Shown in pieces: positions 34,201-45,156 of a stretch of DNA of 64,000 bases. The DNA is from Hemileia vastatrix (lineage: Eukaryota > Basidiomycota > Pucciniomycetes > Pucciniales > Zaghouaniaceae). Below the pieces are notes generated by a model. That model worked only from the letters and a program-made list of their open reading frames with translations, made no database searches and was not told where the DNA came from. Position 1 is the first letter of the stretch. Each line of letters opens with the position of its first letter. The translations under genes were made by a program, and so were the position numbers. Where the stretch lies: contig JASXTE010000197.1 in assembly GCA_030280995.1 (NCBI GenBank), forward strand, positions 1-64,000. The letters are read 5' to 3'.

Positions 34201-35737
34201 TTTGATCTCTCCAACTTCTCCCTCTTCGGATACGGTAACAAGTCTCGAAACTCAGAAAGCTTGGGAAAATCTCACTTGGGCAGTCTCGACTTCTGTAGCT
34301 TGGCATCCTGGTCTACGTCAAGTCGCAAAACTTCTTCCAATCTTTAGTAGAGCTGCAGCTGCTACTTCCAAGACGATGTTGAGATTGAATCCAGATCCAA
34401 GCCCTGTCTTGAATCCAAATTCTCCTTTGTTCAACTTCAATCCTCATCTACCTCATTCAAATGGTCTCAATGGATTCGGAGATCTATTGCCTTACTCTTT
34501 CGATTCCACTGCCGATGAACTAGGAAGTGATGCTCACGCTCTCGCTTATGCTTTGGGTACGTGTAGAGATGAGATCTTCTTTCGAATCTAGAGAATGTCT
34601 CGGTTGAGATCCTCTTTGCTGTTTGCTCATCCTTTCCTCTCTTCTCTCTCGCAACCCCGTTTCCTTAGGTCTTCCTGGTGACGCTGGAAATACTCCCTCT
34701 TCCAACTCGCAACAGAATCTTACAGGTCAAGGTCTCCAGATGGGATCTCCCCTCCAACATCTCAACTATTCCCACGGCGGTGCTTTCCCCTCGTTTTTGG
34801 CTGGTTCGAGAGCTGGAACTCCTGGTGGTAGATCTGAAGAAGGAGGCGATCCTTTGGCTCGACTTTTCGACATGGGTGGGACGTGAGTATTCCAAGAAGA
34901 CGTTTCTGAAGTTTCTGAAGCAAAAACGTATGGGACCATTGGCAAGTTGATCTAACAATCTTAATTTCTGTGTCTCTCTTTCCCTTTTTTGAACTCTCGT
35001 CTCTCTCTCAACAGTGATCAGAACAGCGTTCTCTTTCAGCTAGGTCTGCATCCCGATGGACCTGCTGGGTCTCGTCGAAGTTCAATGGCTTTTGGCTTGC
35101 CTACCTCCAGTTCAGCGAATCATCCGATTCAAGGAACTCCTTGGAACAACTTGACTTGGCCTCCTCATCAACCTCAAGGTCAACATTACTCTCCAAACGC
35201 TCAAGACGCTGGGCTGTACTCCGCTCCAAAGGAAGGTTCGAATCGAAGATTTGGAATGAGTGATGCTTCTAGTGCTGGCGGTTGGAATCCAGGAGGAGAA
35301 AACACCAATCCACCAACTCCTTTACCTCATTCGAGACCTGGATCGAGTTCAAGTGCTTCTCATCAGCAACGTCCTGGACCTTCTCATCATCACATTTCTC
35401 CTCATCATCAACAGCAAATGCAAGCTCAGCCCACTGGAATCACGACTCAACCTCATCAAAGTTACTCTCATCATCAACCAATGCAAAGTGCACCAACTCC
35501 TAAGAGTCTAGTTCCGGATCATTTGTCAAACGATCCAAATGCGGCTCTTGGAGCTTACGACCTGGACATGTCGATGAATGACTTTGGTAGTATTGGCGAT
35601 TTGATTGACCGTGAGTATAGAAGAAACCGTTTTCTTATCGTTCTTTCCTTGCTCTCTTTGCACTCCACTGACTAATATTGTCTTCTTCCATTCTTGTTCT
35701 TGCGCTAACAGATTGGAAGCATCGTGGCAGCAATTGA
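31214..35737 (+). CDS. Zn2Cys6 transcription factor with fungal-specific regulatory domain, 5 exons, 1293 aa
   Basis: Exons 31214-31284, 31582-34556, 34669-34882, 35015-35610 and 35712-35737; all phases agree and the sum is divisible by three. The zinc cluster spans the first intron: 'RACDRC' joins 'FSSKDKCNGETPCGMCQKTK' and a final Cys, giving C-x2-C-x6-C-x5-C-x2-C-x6-C. A coiled-coil-like linker ('LEAKIEILESILGYFLDQL') follows. Residues about 370-860 contain the fungal_trans middle homology region ('AVQCMLILAIVDIIQNRSTR', 'AIRLAQDMGLQLEG', 'RLTWWALFNYDSFLSIALGR'), interrupted by Ser/Pro/Asn-rich inserts. The C-terminus is Gln/His/Pro-rich, a likely activation region, and the last exon is only 26 nt. 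An in-frame ATG at 31073 would add 47 non-conserved residues, so 31214 is preferred. Target genes are unknown; the domain order is like that of carbon-catabolism regulators of the XlnR/Gal4 class. Confidence 0.88.
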
Positions 35738-36560
35738 AACCGAATCACCGTCAAAGTTTCCGACCCTTCCCTTTCCATTCGATTCTTTCTCTGTGTAAAT
35801 GATTCCCTCTCATCAAGTTCCAGTCTCGCAATCACATTCTCCGTCTCTACAACGCATCACCTTCTCCCTTTCTCTTTTCTTTGCCTTGTCCCTCTGTTTC
35901 CTAGCCGAAGATTGCTTTCATACCAGATTCAGGAAAACATCGCACTCATTGCATTTGAAAAACCGACATCTTTTGTGCATCGAAACAACGAATTGAGGGC
36001 GTCGAGAATGTCATTGGATCTGGCTTATAGTTCCAAGCTTGTTCCAAACTTCGATTTTCTAAATTGAAAAGATAGGACTAATACAAGAGCAAGATGAATT
36101 GGGAAAAGAAGAAACGAAAACCCCCGAAGAGCCTGAGACGAAATGGTGAAGAGATTGTACCTTACTATGAACCCAGAGAATGTGTGAGAAAGAGAAAGAG
36201 AGAGAGAGAGCTTGAACCCATGACGGACGAACACGAGAGAAACGATAAATGAATGACGAGAGATAGTGAACAGATGGAAAGGAGATCCCGTTTATGTATG
36301 GAAGAAAAGCCGTATGAAAGATTAGGTCGAACATCAGTATGAGTAAACCTTTTCTGAGCGAGCTGTGAAAACCGAATGCTACAAGGTTAGAGAGAGAAGA
36401 GAGAAGCAGGCATCCGTGTCGGTGATAATTAATAAACCGTAATAAAGTAGAAGCGTTCGATTCTGGATCAAGGAACTGCAGTGATAATAATGACAGCTAA
36501 AAAGAAAAGAGTGGGAGAAGAGGCGGATCAAAGTCAGTTTTGCTCGATAGCCCTTTCTTC
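35738..36560. other. Convergent intergenic stretch
   Basis: 823 bp between two converging genes. It contains a purine run (GAGAAAGAGAAAGAGAGAG, about 36189-36213) and AT-rich sequence around 36425-36450. Short frames on both strands overlap each other and look random. Probably long 3' UTRs. Confidence 0.35.
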
Positions 36561-39212
36561 TTATTTCGTCTCGATCTCTCTCATCCAGTCACCCAACTCA
36601 CCAATGAGACTATAGATCGTAGTGCTAACCAAAGCCTTCAAGGCAATCATTTGTTGGATTTGACGAACTCGACTTTCTTTAACCTTTTCAGTCTTGTCAG
36701 CAAATCCAGTATAACGTTTCAAATAAGACCAAGATTTCCTCCAAAGATTGGATTTCCTTTGCTCCTTTGCCATATTTTCCTTTTCAGTTGAAGCTAGATT
36801 GAGATTTTCGATAGTCAGACTTAATTTCTGATTACTAGAAGTAGTTTCATCAGAGATGTTTCTAATGGATTTAGAAGGAGAGATCGAGATGATTGAACTC
36901 GAAGGTCTAACTTGACTTTGTTTCGAAGGAGATGAAATTGAGGTTGAGGAATAAGCCAAAGGTAAAGGAGTCACGGGAATCTTGGGTTTAGATTGAATAG
37001 AAGAGTTCGAGAAGTTTGAAGTTGGGATTTGAGATCTCGATTCTTCGTCTTTACGATTCGAAGAACATTGACCATTCAAACCACATTGATTCGGATCAGT
37101 ACCATAAAGAAATTTAGGAGCCAAATGGAATTTAGAAAGAAGGTTCAATAATTCAGGTGCTAACCAAGCTTTAGAGCCTTCTTCTTCTCCATCGAGTCTG
37201 GAAGCCTGATCATTTCCTTCTTCTTGATCTTCATTCTCTTCAACTACTTCCAAACCATTGACTAGATTTCGATTTGAGTTTGAAGTTGAATCTTTGGAGT
37301 TGTTAACCAAACTTTCATCTTCTATCTCTTCCTTTTCATCTTCATTTTCCCAACATCGATCTTTTTGACAAGGTTTACAACCACCATCTTTTCCATTGTC
37401 GTTTGATTTCCCATTCTTTGATTTCGATTTTTGATTTACGATGACTTCTCTATCTCCATCGATGGAATGGTTTTCCCATCTCGAAACCTCTTCTTCTTCG
37501 GGTTCATGATTACCTCTCAAAGTCAACCAAACGCAGACTCCAGTTTTGGCAGCTATGCAATAACCGAAACCAGCTTCCCAAAGTGGGAAAGTCAAGATTC
37601 TAAACCATCGGAGAACGTTCGTTTTGGGATCATTGGAAGATAATGGAGAAGGTCGAAGAAGTAATAGAATGGTGAAAAGAATAGCCAAGATGAGAGAGGA
37701 TAAACCGACTGCCAATCTGCCTTTTCTAGTAGTCTTCGATAGGTTCCTCGTAGAAGCGAGGAGAAAGTTGGGTAAGACGTGGATTGATAGATGATGATAG
37801 ACGACGTCATAAATGGGTTCTAGAATGCTTGGATGAGTTGTAGATTCACTTCTTGAAATAGCGGTCGAGACTAGTTCCTCGGAAAGAAGACCTAGATCTA
37901 TCAACCACTGCAATCTCCTCTTTTTGGAATCCGATTGTTGAGTGAGATTGTTGGATTTAGACTTTCGATTCGAAGGAGAAGAAGGCGATAAATAGATGTT
38001 GAGGATCCTATCTAGATCTCTTCTTAGAGGTAGTGATTGAGAAGAATCGTCTGCATTGGAATCTAAACCAGTGCTATCTGCCCTTGAATGAACGGATCTT
38101 AAACCAATTTCACCATCTTTTGTAAACCTTGGACAACGATTCTTTTCACTCCTAGTTAGATTGGAGAACTTCCTTCTATACCTTTCGTAAGAAGCCAAGA
38201 ATTGTAGAGCGTCCAGCTCGTCACCATTGATTGGGATTCCATCCTTTGTACTTGTCTGACCATTGCTTTGAGGATTGTTGAAAGAGAAAGAATTCAGGTC
38301 GCTTTCTAGATTGGATTCGGAAATGGGGACTAGAGTTTTCTCTTGATCTATAGAATTGGAACCATTACCTCGTTGGAGATGATACCTCTCGCACATTTCT
38401 GGATGAGCATCGTTCAATGACATTGAAGTGGTCAGATTACTGCACAGAGAGGCAGATGGGGGTGAAGCTAGGATCGTAGTATTTGATGGTGATCTCTTTG
38501 AAGAAGTAGAAGGTTCTCCTCCGAGTAGACTGAGATCCAATTCTGGACCACTGATCGAAAAGGAAGAGTTGAGAGCAGAAGTCCTCTGATTCCTCAGATA
38601 CGTCCGTAGATCATCTAATGAAACGTGATAAAGAGAAGAAGAGAGATGAGGATCGAATCTGAGAACTTGAACCACCTTGTCGATTTCCCATCTCCATCTT
38701 TCTAAACTCCGCACTCTCGCTCTCGATTCGATTGAAATTCTTTCCTACTCACTCAAAGAAAGAGGACTGCAAGTCTTCATCCTGACTATCTCATCCAGAG
38801 AGACATCCATATGATTCAACAGATCCCGGTCGTCATTGAAGCCCAAGAAGAATTTGGTTTGGTTGAAGCTGGATTTGAATTTCCCTTTGAATGATGATGA
38901 AGGTGTCGTCGTTGTCTGATTTGTGGCAGATCCATCGAGGTAGGCCCATGAGTTTGGGATTGCGTCATGTTTGATCTTGTTGTTGCTGTTTGTTGAAGGC
39001 AGTAGATCTCTTTCTCTTGAATGGAATCTCGTCAGAGTTGGGTGAATGGAAGCAATTGGTGACAGTGGCTCTGCCCAACCTTGTTCCTCTCCAGCTATTC
39101 TACCGTCGACTCCCAAACCTTGACTGTCTGGAATCTCTGGATTGTAATAATACATTGATGGTGATTTCAGTTGAGAAGAAGTTGAAGGTGGCGATTGAGG
39201 AACGAATGTCAT
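36561..39212 (-). CDS. RAX1: RGS-domain membrane protein of Rax1 type, about 870 aa
   Basis: Exon 1 is 39212-38753 and exon 2 is 38713-36561. An RGS-like N-terminal half includes 'VSLDEIVRMKTCSPLSL', 'DALQFLASYERYRRKF' and 'EPIYDVVYHHLSIHVLPNF'. It leads directly into a first membrane helix ('VGLSSLILAILFTILLLL') and a second pair ('WFRILTFPLWEAGFGYCIAA', then 'VCVWLTLRG'). RGS followed by membrane helices is the layout of fungal Rax1, a bud-site/polarity landmark protein. The rest is polar, with a Ser-rich region and a short amphipathic end. The two frames join by a GTGAGT donor at 38752 and an AG at 38715-38714. This implies a 39-nt intron, much shorter than others here, so the junction is the weak point. 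Long polar inserts split the RGS part. Confidence 0.6.
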
Positions 39213-40180
39213 TGTGACGAGGGGAGGTGAAGGTGGTGGTGGCTACGCACAGCCAATTCAACTCGATCCTCTTGATTTCTTGCCAATCTTGATGAGAAGT
39301 AGCTTGAAATTATTAAAGGAATAGAAGAATGAGGAATAGAATAGTGTTGGAGAGAACGTTTGAAATTGTAGAAGTGGCCCGATTCGATTGCCAAAGAAAC
39401 TCTAAGGTTCTGACCTCTTGATGACGTAGACAAAAACAGGTGGTGCTTTGGTGTTGACGAGAGTGTTGTTCTTGATACAACGACTAAGATAGAGACAAGT
39501 AGAGGGAGATGTTGCAGAAACAAAGAGAAAAGATGGAAAATCAAGCTGGAAAACAAATCCTTCAAGCGTTCCAGGAACGAGATCCATCCCGTCTCGATAT
39601 GTATCAGCTCCCGAAACTCCTTCTGGGCCTTCGATCTCCTCTCCTTTTCTCATTCATTGTTTTCCCATTCATTCTTCCAACATACTATCCAATATCTCTC
39701 ACTCTTTGCAAGACGAGTGGCTAGCTTTTCCTTCATTCGAGCAAACCAGGGCGTGCCGATTGGTGCCTGCCTCTCTGGTAGAGCTTCACACCTTCGACAT
39801 CTCCAAAGCCATACATAGCTGAGAAAAAATTTCGACGCGTACCAAATTTACAACACCGAACTGAAAGGACAAGAAAAAAAGGGGATAAGGAAGAGAGAAA
39901 GGAAACTGGAGCATTGAAAATCGGAGTTCTTCTTTTCGACTGAAGTTCTTGGTTTGAAACCCCTTCCTATCCCTTGTTCCCTTCTCGTGTAAACCGGAAT
40001 TAGAGACTCAGAAAAGAGTTCAAGAGAAAAGTAGAGGTGTTGTGATCCTCAAAACGACAAAGTTGGGACCTGAGATATGTACGGAAAGTTGATTGAGAAG
40101 TCAGTATCGAAGTTGAACCGAACGTCATCGTCATCGTTTCGAATCGTTCGATTTGTGGTATCTATCTACTCACCGAAGTC
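39213..40180. other. Intergenic stretch of about 970 bp
   Basis: Lies between the start of the Rax1-like gene (39212, minus) and the stop of the F-box gene (40181, minus), so it should hold a promoter and a 3' UTR. Short antisense frames at 39209-39653 are hydrophobic and Ser-rich but unsupported. No TATA box at a convincing distance. Confidence 0.35.
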
Positions 40181-43100
40181 TCATGAAGTCTCAGCAAATT
40201 CCAACAAGAGGTCTCTTAGATCTTGAGTGAAATCTCTCGTATCGATAGGTTGGGAAAAGCTACATTGAGGTCTTAAGCAAGCTTTCTCTGTGAGTTCTTC
40301 GATTTGATCCCACTCTTCGTGCGAAGCTATATCGTAGAGAGAATAACGAGCCATATCTATTTCAATCTTTTTCAACTTGCAAACTCTAGGTCCATCACTT
40401 GCAGTAGTAGCGTAATTTGAAGTAGTTGCTTGTTGAGGATTCATCGATTCATCTTGACTATCTTCTTCTTCACTATCACTATGAAGACTTTGATCATCAT
40501 CACTACTACTTAATCTGATAGTTCGTCTTTTTCTCTTTGGAGCTCTTGATCCACCACTAGTATTATATCTCTCAACTTCTATATTTTTCCAAAAGACCAA
40601 ATTCCTCAAAGCAGATAAATCTTCTTCCTTATCGAAACTCTTGCACAATTTCAAATGTTCCAATTTGGGTAAGATAGGGAATCTACTTTCGACATTTGCT
40701 GGGATTGGTCCCAAGGCCTCTTGCACGTTTGCTTCCAAACTTAGATAATGCATTGGATCGATTTTACCCAAACATTTCAATATGTCCGTAGTTCCATCTG
40801 AGGTTTGACCATAATAAGGTCTATGACTTTCACCTAACCATAGAGATCTGGTACTCTTGGGAAGATAGAATAAAGCTGGCCAAGTAGGCAGCTTTTGATA
40901 GATGACGATTTGACATTGAGGTGCAGATAGGACATCGTCCCAGAATTTGGCAGAATTCTCAGAGAATTCCAATACTTTCAAAGCCGATAACTCGATCAAA
41001 TCATCCGAATTGATAGCTCTTTGTCCTCCCAACTGCACTTCTTCCTGTTCTTGCCATGTAGCGAATTGAAACCTTGGAAATCGAAGATGACGGAGAGTTT
41101 TAGAGGCAGCTTTACATAGAGACTTGAATTCTGAACGATGAATCATATCAATTGAAAGTGTAGTGATATGAGAAAGTAGATGTAGATTTTCTGGTTTGGT
41201 CAAGATTGGCCAAATCTTGTCCTCCAAAGATTCTAGACTTAAAGATCTTGATTGAGTTTTCAAGAATCTGATAGTTGAAGAAAGTTGATCTTGACTGCTC
41301 AAGTAATTTCCCTGAAAGTTTGAAGAACTACCATCGTTTCCATCATGATGATCTTCATCATCATTTTCCTCTTGATCAGCATCGTCTGAAGTAGGGAAAG
41401 AAGGATTCAATCTTTGTCTTCTTTCTTGAGTCTCATCGAAACCTAGAGTGATTCTCTCTGCCCTTTCCTTACTTTCCTTTTCCTCTTTCTTTTTCTCAAC
41501 TTCGATCCAGGTCTCATCTACGTTTCTAACTTTGAAAGTATGTTTCCTTCTAGTATAAGCACTTCCATCGTAAATAGACCACCTCCTCTGTTCATCTACA
41601 TCAATGGTCGATAATCTAACCTGTCTAATGTTTGGACTCGTCCAACTCCACTCCAATAATTCTGGAATATATTTCCTATCATTGCATAATTCGAATTCCA
41701 AGATTCTCAAAGATTCGGAACAATCTTTCATTCCCTTGACGAAATGATCCAATTCGAGTCCAGTCATTGGTAAATTGACCGAAACGACTTCAATTCTTCG
41801 ACCTGAATTCTTCAAGAATAAATCACACATTTTGGAATGATAACTTTTACCCATCATGTTTGTTTTTCTATCCAAAATGAAGTTCTTCCAGAATCTAGCC
41901 TGATTATTATTCAATAAATACCATGGAATGCAAGTCATTTGAGCTTTCATTCTTTGATGGAAATCCAAGATTGCGAAAATGGAAGCCAAAACCTCTTCTG
42001 GTAACTTGTTGATTCCTTCGTGAGATTGTTCAATCTTGACCTTGGCTGGAATGACTTCTGGAACCAGGAGTCTTTTACGTCTTTCAGCTTTAGTTCTACC
42101 TTTTCCCGAAGGTTTGAAATACGAAAGAGGAGCGCTAGCAGGCCCAGGTATTGAACTAGTAGGTATTGAACTCGTGGATTGATCCATTGTAGTATCGAGA
42201 CTAGTGTCGGGTTGGTTGTCCAAAGTCATCGATTGATCTCCATCAGTCGTAGGTTGATCTTGACTGCTACCTTCTGCTCCTTCGATTTTGACATTTGGAA
42301 GTAGTGGTCCAATGAAGGTACGCCTCTTCTTTGGTCTGCCTGGTGGTTTCTTGACCTTTGCTAGAATTGGAGCAGGAGTGGAATCAGACTTTGGCTTCTT
42401 GGGTCTGACTGCTTTCGGTTTCGGATTGGAAGAGGAAGTGGCTGCTAACTCTTCACGACGTTGAGCTCTCTCGGCACGACCTATGAGGTGGAAAAGAGTG
42501 ATTGTAGAGAAAGTCAGTTGTCGATTACGACGTGAAACGAAGGTTGCCAACGATTCTGCTTTCGTTCATGGATTACTCACGTCTGGCAGCCTCGGACAAC
42601 TCTGGCTCTGGTTGAGGTTGAGGTTCTTGATCCTCTGGAGCTTGACCTTGATTCTCTTGATTTGCTTCATCCGGAGTGACTGAAGGAACGGTATGAGTGG
42701 CATCGCCATCGTTGGATGCTGCAGGTAGAGTCGAAGTAGATGATTGCTCAGGATTGACAGATGCAGAGGAATCAGCAGATTGAGTGGATGGATCATCCTG
42801 CTGTTGTCCTTGAGCTACACCTTCTGACGCGTCTTGATCTTGACTTTGTGTAGATGTAGATGGAAGTTGACCAGCTATGCCAGGAGGAGAAGCAATAGAA
42901 GTAGAAGGAGGAGGAGGAGGAGTAGAGTGAGATGGGATTTCGTCCTCCTTTGCTGCTTCTCCCTGTACGTGATCAGACGTGTTGGACGCGTCTTGTTGTT
43001 GATTGCTCGATGTCTGTGGATCTATCTGTTGATGTTGAGCGTCTGTAATGGATCGAAGAGGAGGAAGGAGAGAGGAGGAAGATGAGGATCAGGATGCGAT

Positions 43101-43234
43101 ACAAAGACGATTGAGTCCACGATGAAGAGAGGAATCCTCAGCTGAATCTCACCTTGATGCGATTGTGACTGTGGATCTTGATGTGATTGAGTGTTCTGAT
43201 TGTCATTCTGTTCTTCCATGGATTGATTCTCCAT
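40181..43234 (-). CDS. Large F-box protein with Gln/Ser-rich N-terminus, 3 exons, 947 aa
   Basis: Exons 43234-43153, 43042-42581 and 42480-40181, all in phase. The first 180 residues are Gln/Ser/Pro/Asp-rich and disordered, with an Arg-rich stretch at the second junction. Two AT-hook-like basic patches follow ('AVRPKKPKSD', 'KKPPGRPKKRRTF'; the G-R-P core is the AT-hook signature). The F-box lies at about residue 340-385: 'GINKLPEEVLASIFAILDF' and 'MTCIPWYLLNNNQARFWKNF'. The C-terminal 500 residues have irregular leucine-rich strands broken by acidic, Ser-rich inserts. It is likely a substrate receptor of an SCF ubiquitin ligase. The basic, GRP-containing segment suggests a nuclear or DNA-associated role, which is inference. 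It diverges from the hydrolase gene 213 bp away. Confidence 0.7.
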
Positions 43235-43447
43235 TTCGTCGATTGAGGGTGATTGTGGTTGAAGAACAGAAGCTTTCAGTTTTCACAGCAGGCAAGTTTT
43301 CCGAACTCGGTTTTCGACTCGACTTTCTTTCCTTTCTCCTTCTTTCTCTCTTTTCTTCTTCTTCCTTCTTCATCCTGAGAACTCTATTCATCTCTATATC
43401 ATCAGACATCCATAGAGACCCGCAGCAAATTAGCAGAGAAGCAAGCA

Positions 43448-44954
43448 ATGCACCCCCCAAAGTTCGTTCACATCAAGACCGAAGATGGCTTCTCGATAGC
43501 AGCTCACGTCTTCAATCCTTCAGATTCAAACATCAAAGTTAGATCCTCCTGTGTAATCTCAAATGCAACTGGTGTCCAAGCAAAATTTTATCATCGATTC
43601 GCTGGATGGCTATGCTCTCAAGGAGTGGGAGTTATCACATATGATTATCGTTACTCAGGACTTTCTTTCCCTACCGAGCTTTTATCTTCCATTCAGAAAG
43701 CAACAGCAACTAAAGATGAAGACTTGGAATTGGAAACTTATAGAGATGCTCTCAAGACTGCACCAGACAGCGTGGAGCTCTCCGAAACATGGTCAAAGGT
43801 TGATTTGGCTGCTGTCGTGATTTATGCCTCGTTTCTTTGGAGAGAAGTCGATCTTACCCTGATGGGAAATAGTTTAGGTGGTCATTTAAACGTTTTGCTA
43901 GATATCAACACTATTTTGGGAACGGATTTGACAGATTCTTTACCTGCTTCTAGTAACGGAGATAATTATTCTTCTTCTTCAAGACCTCAGAGAGTTACCA
44001 GGATTCTAAACGTTTGTGGAGGGAATGCTTATTGGAGAAATAACAACAATCCAGAAGGTGCTAGATTTGCTTTCAAGGAGATGATTCAGAAACCTTTGCT
44101 CGAGGATGGCATCTTCTACTGCACGAATCTCGGGCTAGGCTGGGACTTGCCAAAGTCTTGCGGTGAGTTCTTCAGTCAAGATTTCAATTCTCTGAATGCT
44201 TCTATCTTTGGAGTATAACCTGATTGCTTTCCCTTCGTGCGCCTTCCCATCTCCATCTTCTCTCTCATTTTCTGAAGGTCTTGAATGGCTAGAGTGGTAT
44301 TTCTCTCCTCTTTTCAGTCTGACAAGAAGACACAACGCTAGAAATGCTAGAGAAGTAACTCAAGCATGTCCATTCCTCTACGTCGGGTTCGAAGACGATG
44401 AAACGATAACGAAGACAATGATGGAACAACATTTAAACTTGCTCTGTCACCCAAATTCAAACGTCAATTCGTTGTGGATAGATCCTTCTAGTAGAAATCC
44501 AGTCTGGCCAAAATGTGGTCATGTGAACTCCTTCAGTCCCTCTGGTATTCAAGAAGATGAATTCGCGGTACAAGAGAAGGATGAGAATGGAAAGGAAAAG
44601 GGTAAAGCTGCAGTTAGAGGTGGAGAGCTATACGAACCTTCTTCAACAAATCAAATTGGAAATGGAAGCAATGATGAAGAAGATGATAGTAAAGATAGAG
44701 GAACTCCAGATTTGACTAGAGAAGAAACCATTTGGCAAGTTTATCTGAACTTCATCGTCAATGGAGAGATTTCTGAAGTCGGTGAAGTTAGGCAATGGGG
44801 GGCTCCAGAGAGGAGAAATCATGAAACTCTATTCAGGATCTATGAAAAAGAAAAGTTGGAGGAGGAAGAAAGGGAAAAATACGGGAATGGAGATGATGAA
44901 GATGAAGATGAAGATGATGATGAGATGGAAGGAAGTAGACGATCGAAATTGTAA
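43448..44954 (+). CDS. Alpha/beta-hydrolase-fold protein, 2 exons, 463 aa
   Basis: Exons 43448-44162 and 44278-44954 join in phase across a GTGAGT intron of 115 nt. The start is 'MHPPKFVHIKTEDGFSIAAH'. The strand before the oxyanion region reads 'CVISNATGVQAKFYHRFAGW', followed by 'GVGVITYDYRYSGLS' and the nucleophile elbow 'TLMGNSLGGH' (G-x-S-x-G). The region before the C-terminal tail has 'CGHVNSFSPSG', where the His may complete the triad; the acid may be in 'VGFEDDETIT'. This resembles the fungal group of predicted serine hydrolases that act on small esters or amides; the substrate is unknown. The last 60 residues are acidic and low in complexity (runs of Glu/Asp and Met) and are encoded by GAT/GAA repeats. 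No signal peptide, so probably cytosolic. Confidence 0.75.
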
Positions 44955-45156
44955 ATCGACTCGAGTTTGACGTAGACTCTCTCCAGACATAAACGTCTCT
45001 TCAGACATAGACGAATTGGGAATGTACAGGATAGTTGTCTTTGGTGTTCTCTGTTCTCATTTCGACTACGAACGGATATGAGATGTAAGATTGCAGATGA
45101 CGAAAGATTACATTGTGAAATTGTGAGACGCGACATCGTTTTCAACCCATTCCCTC

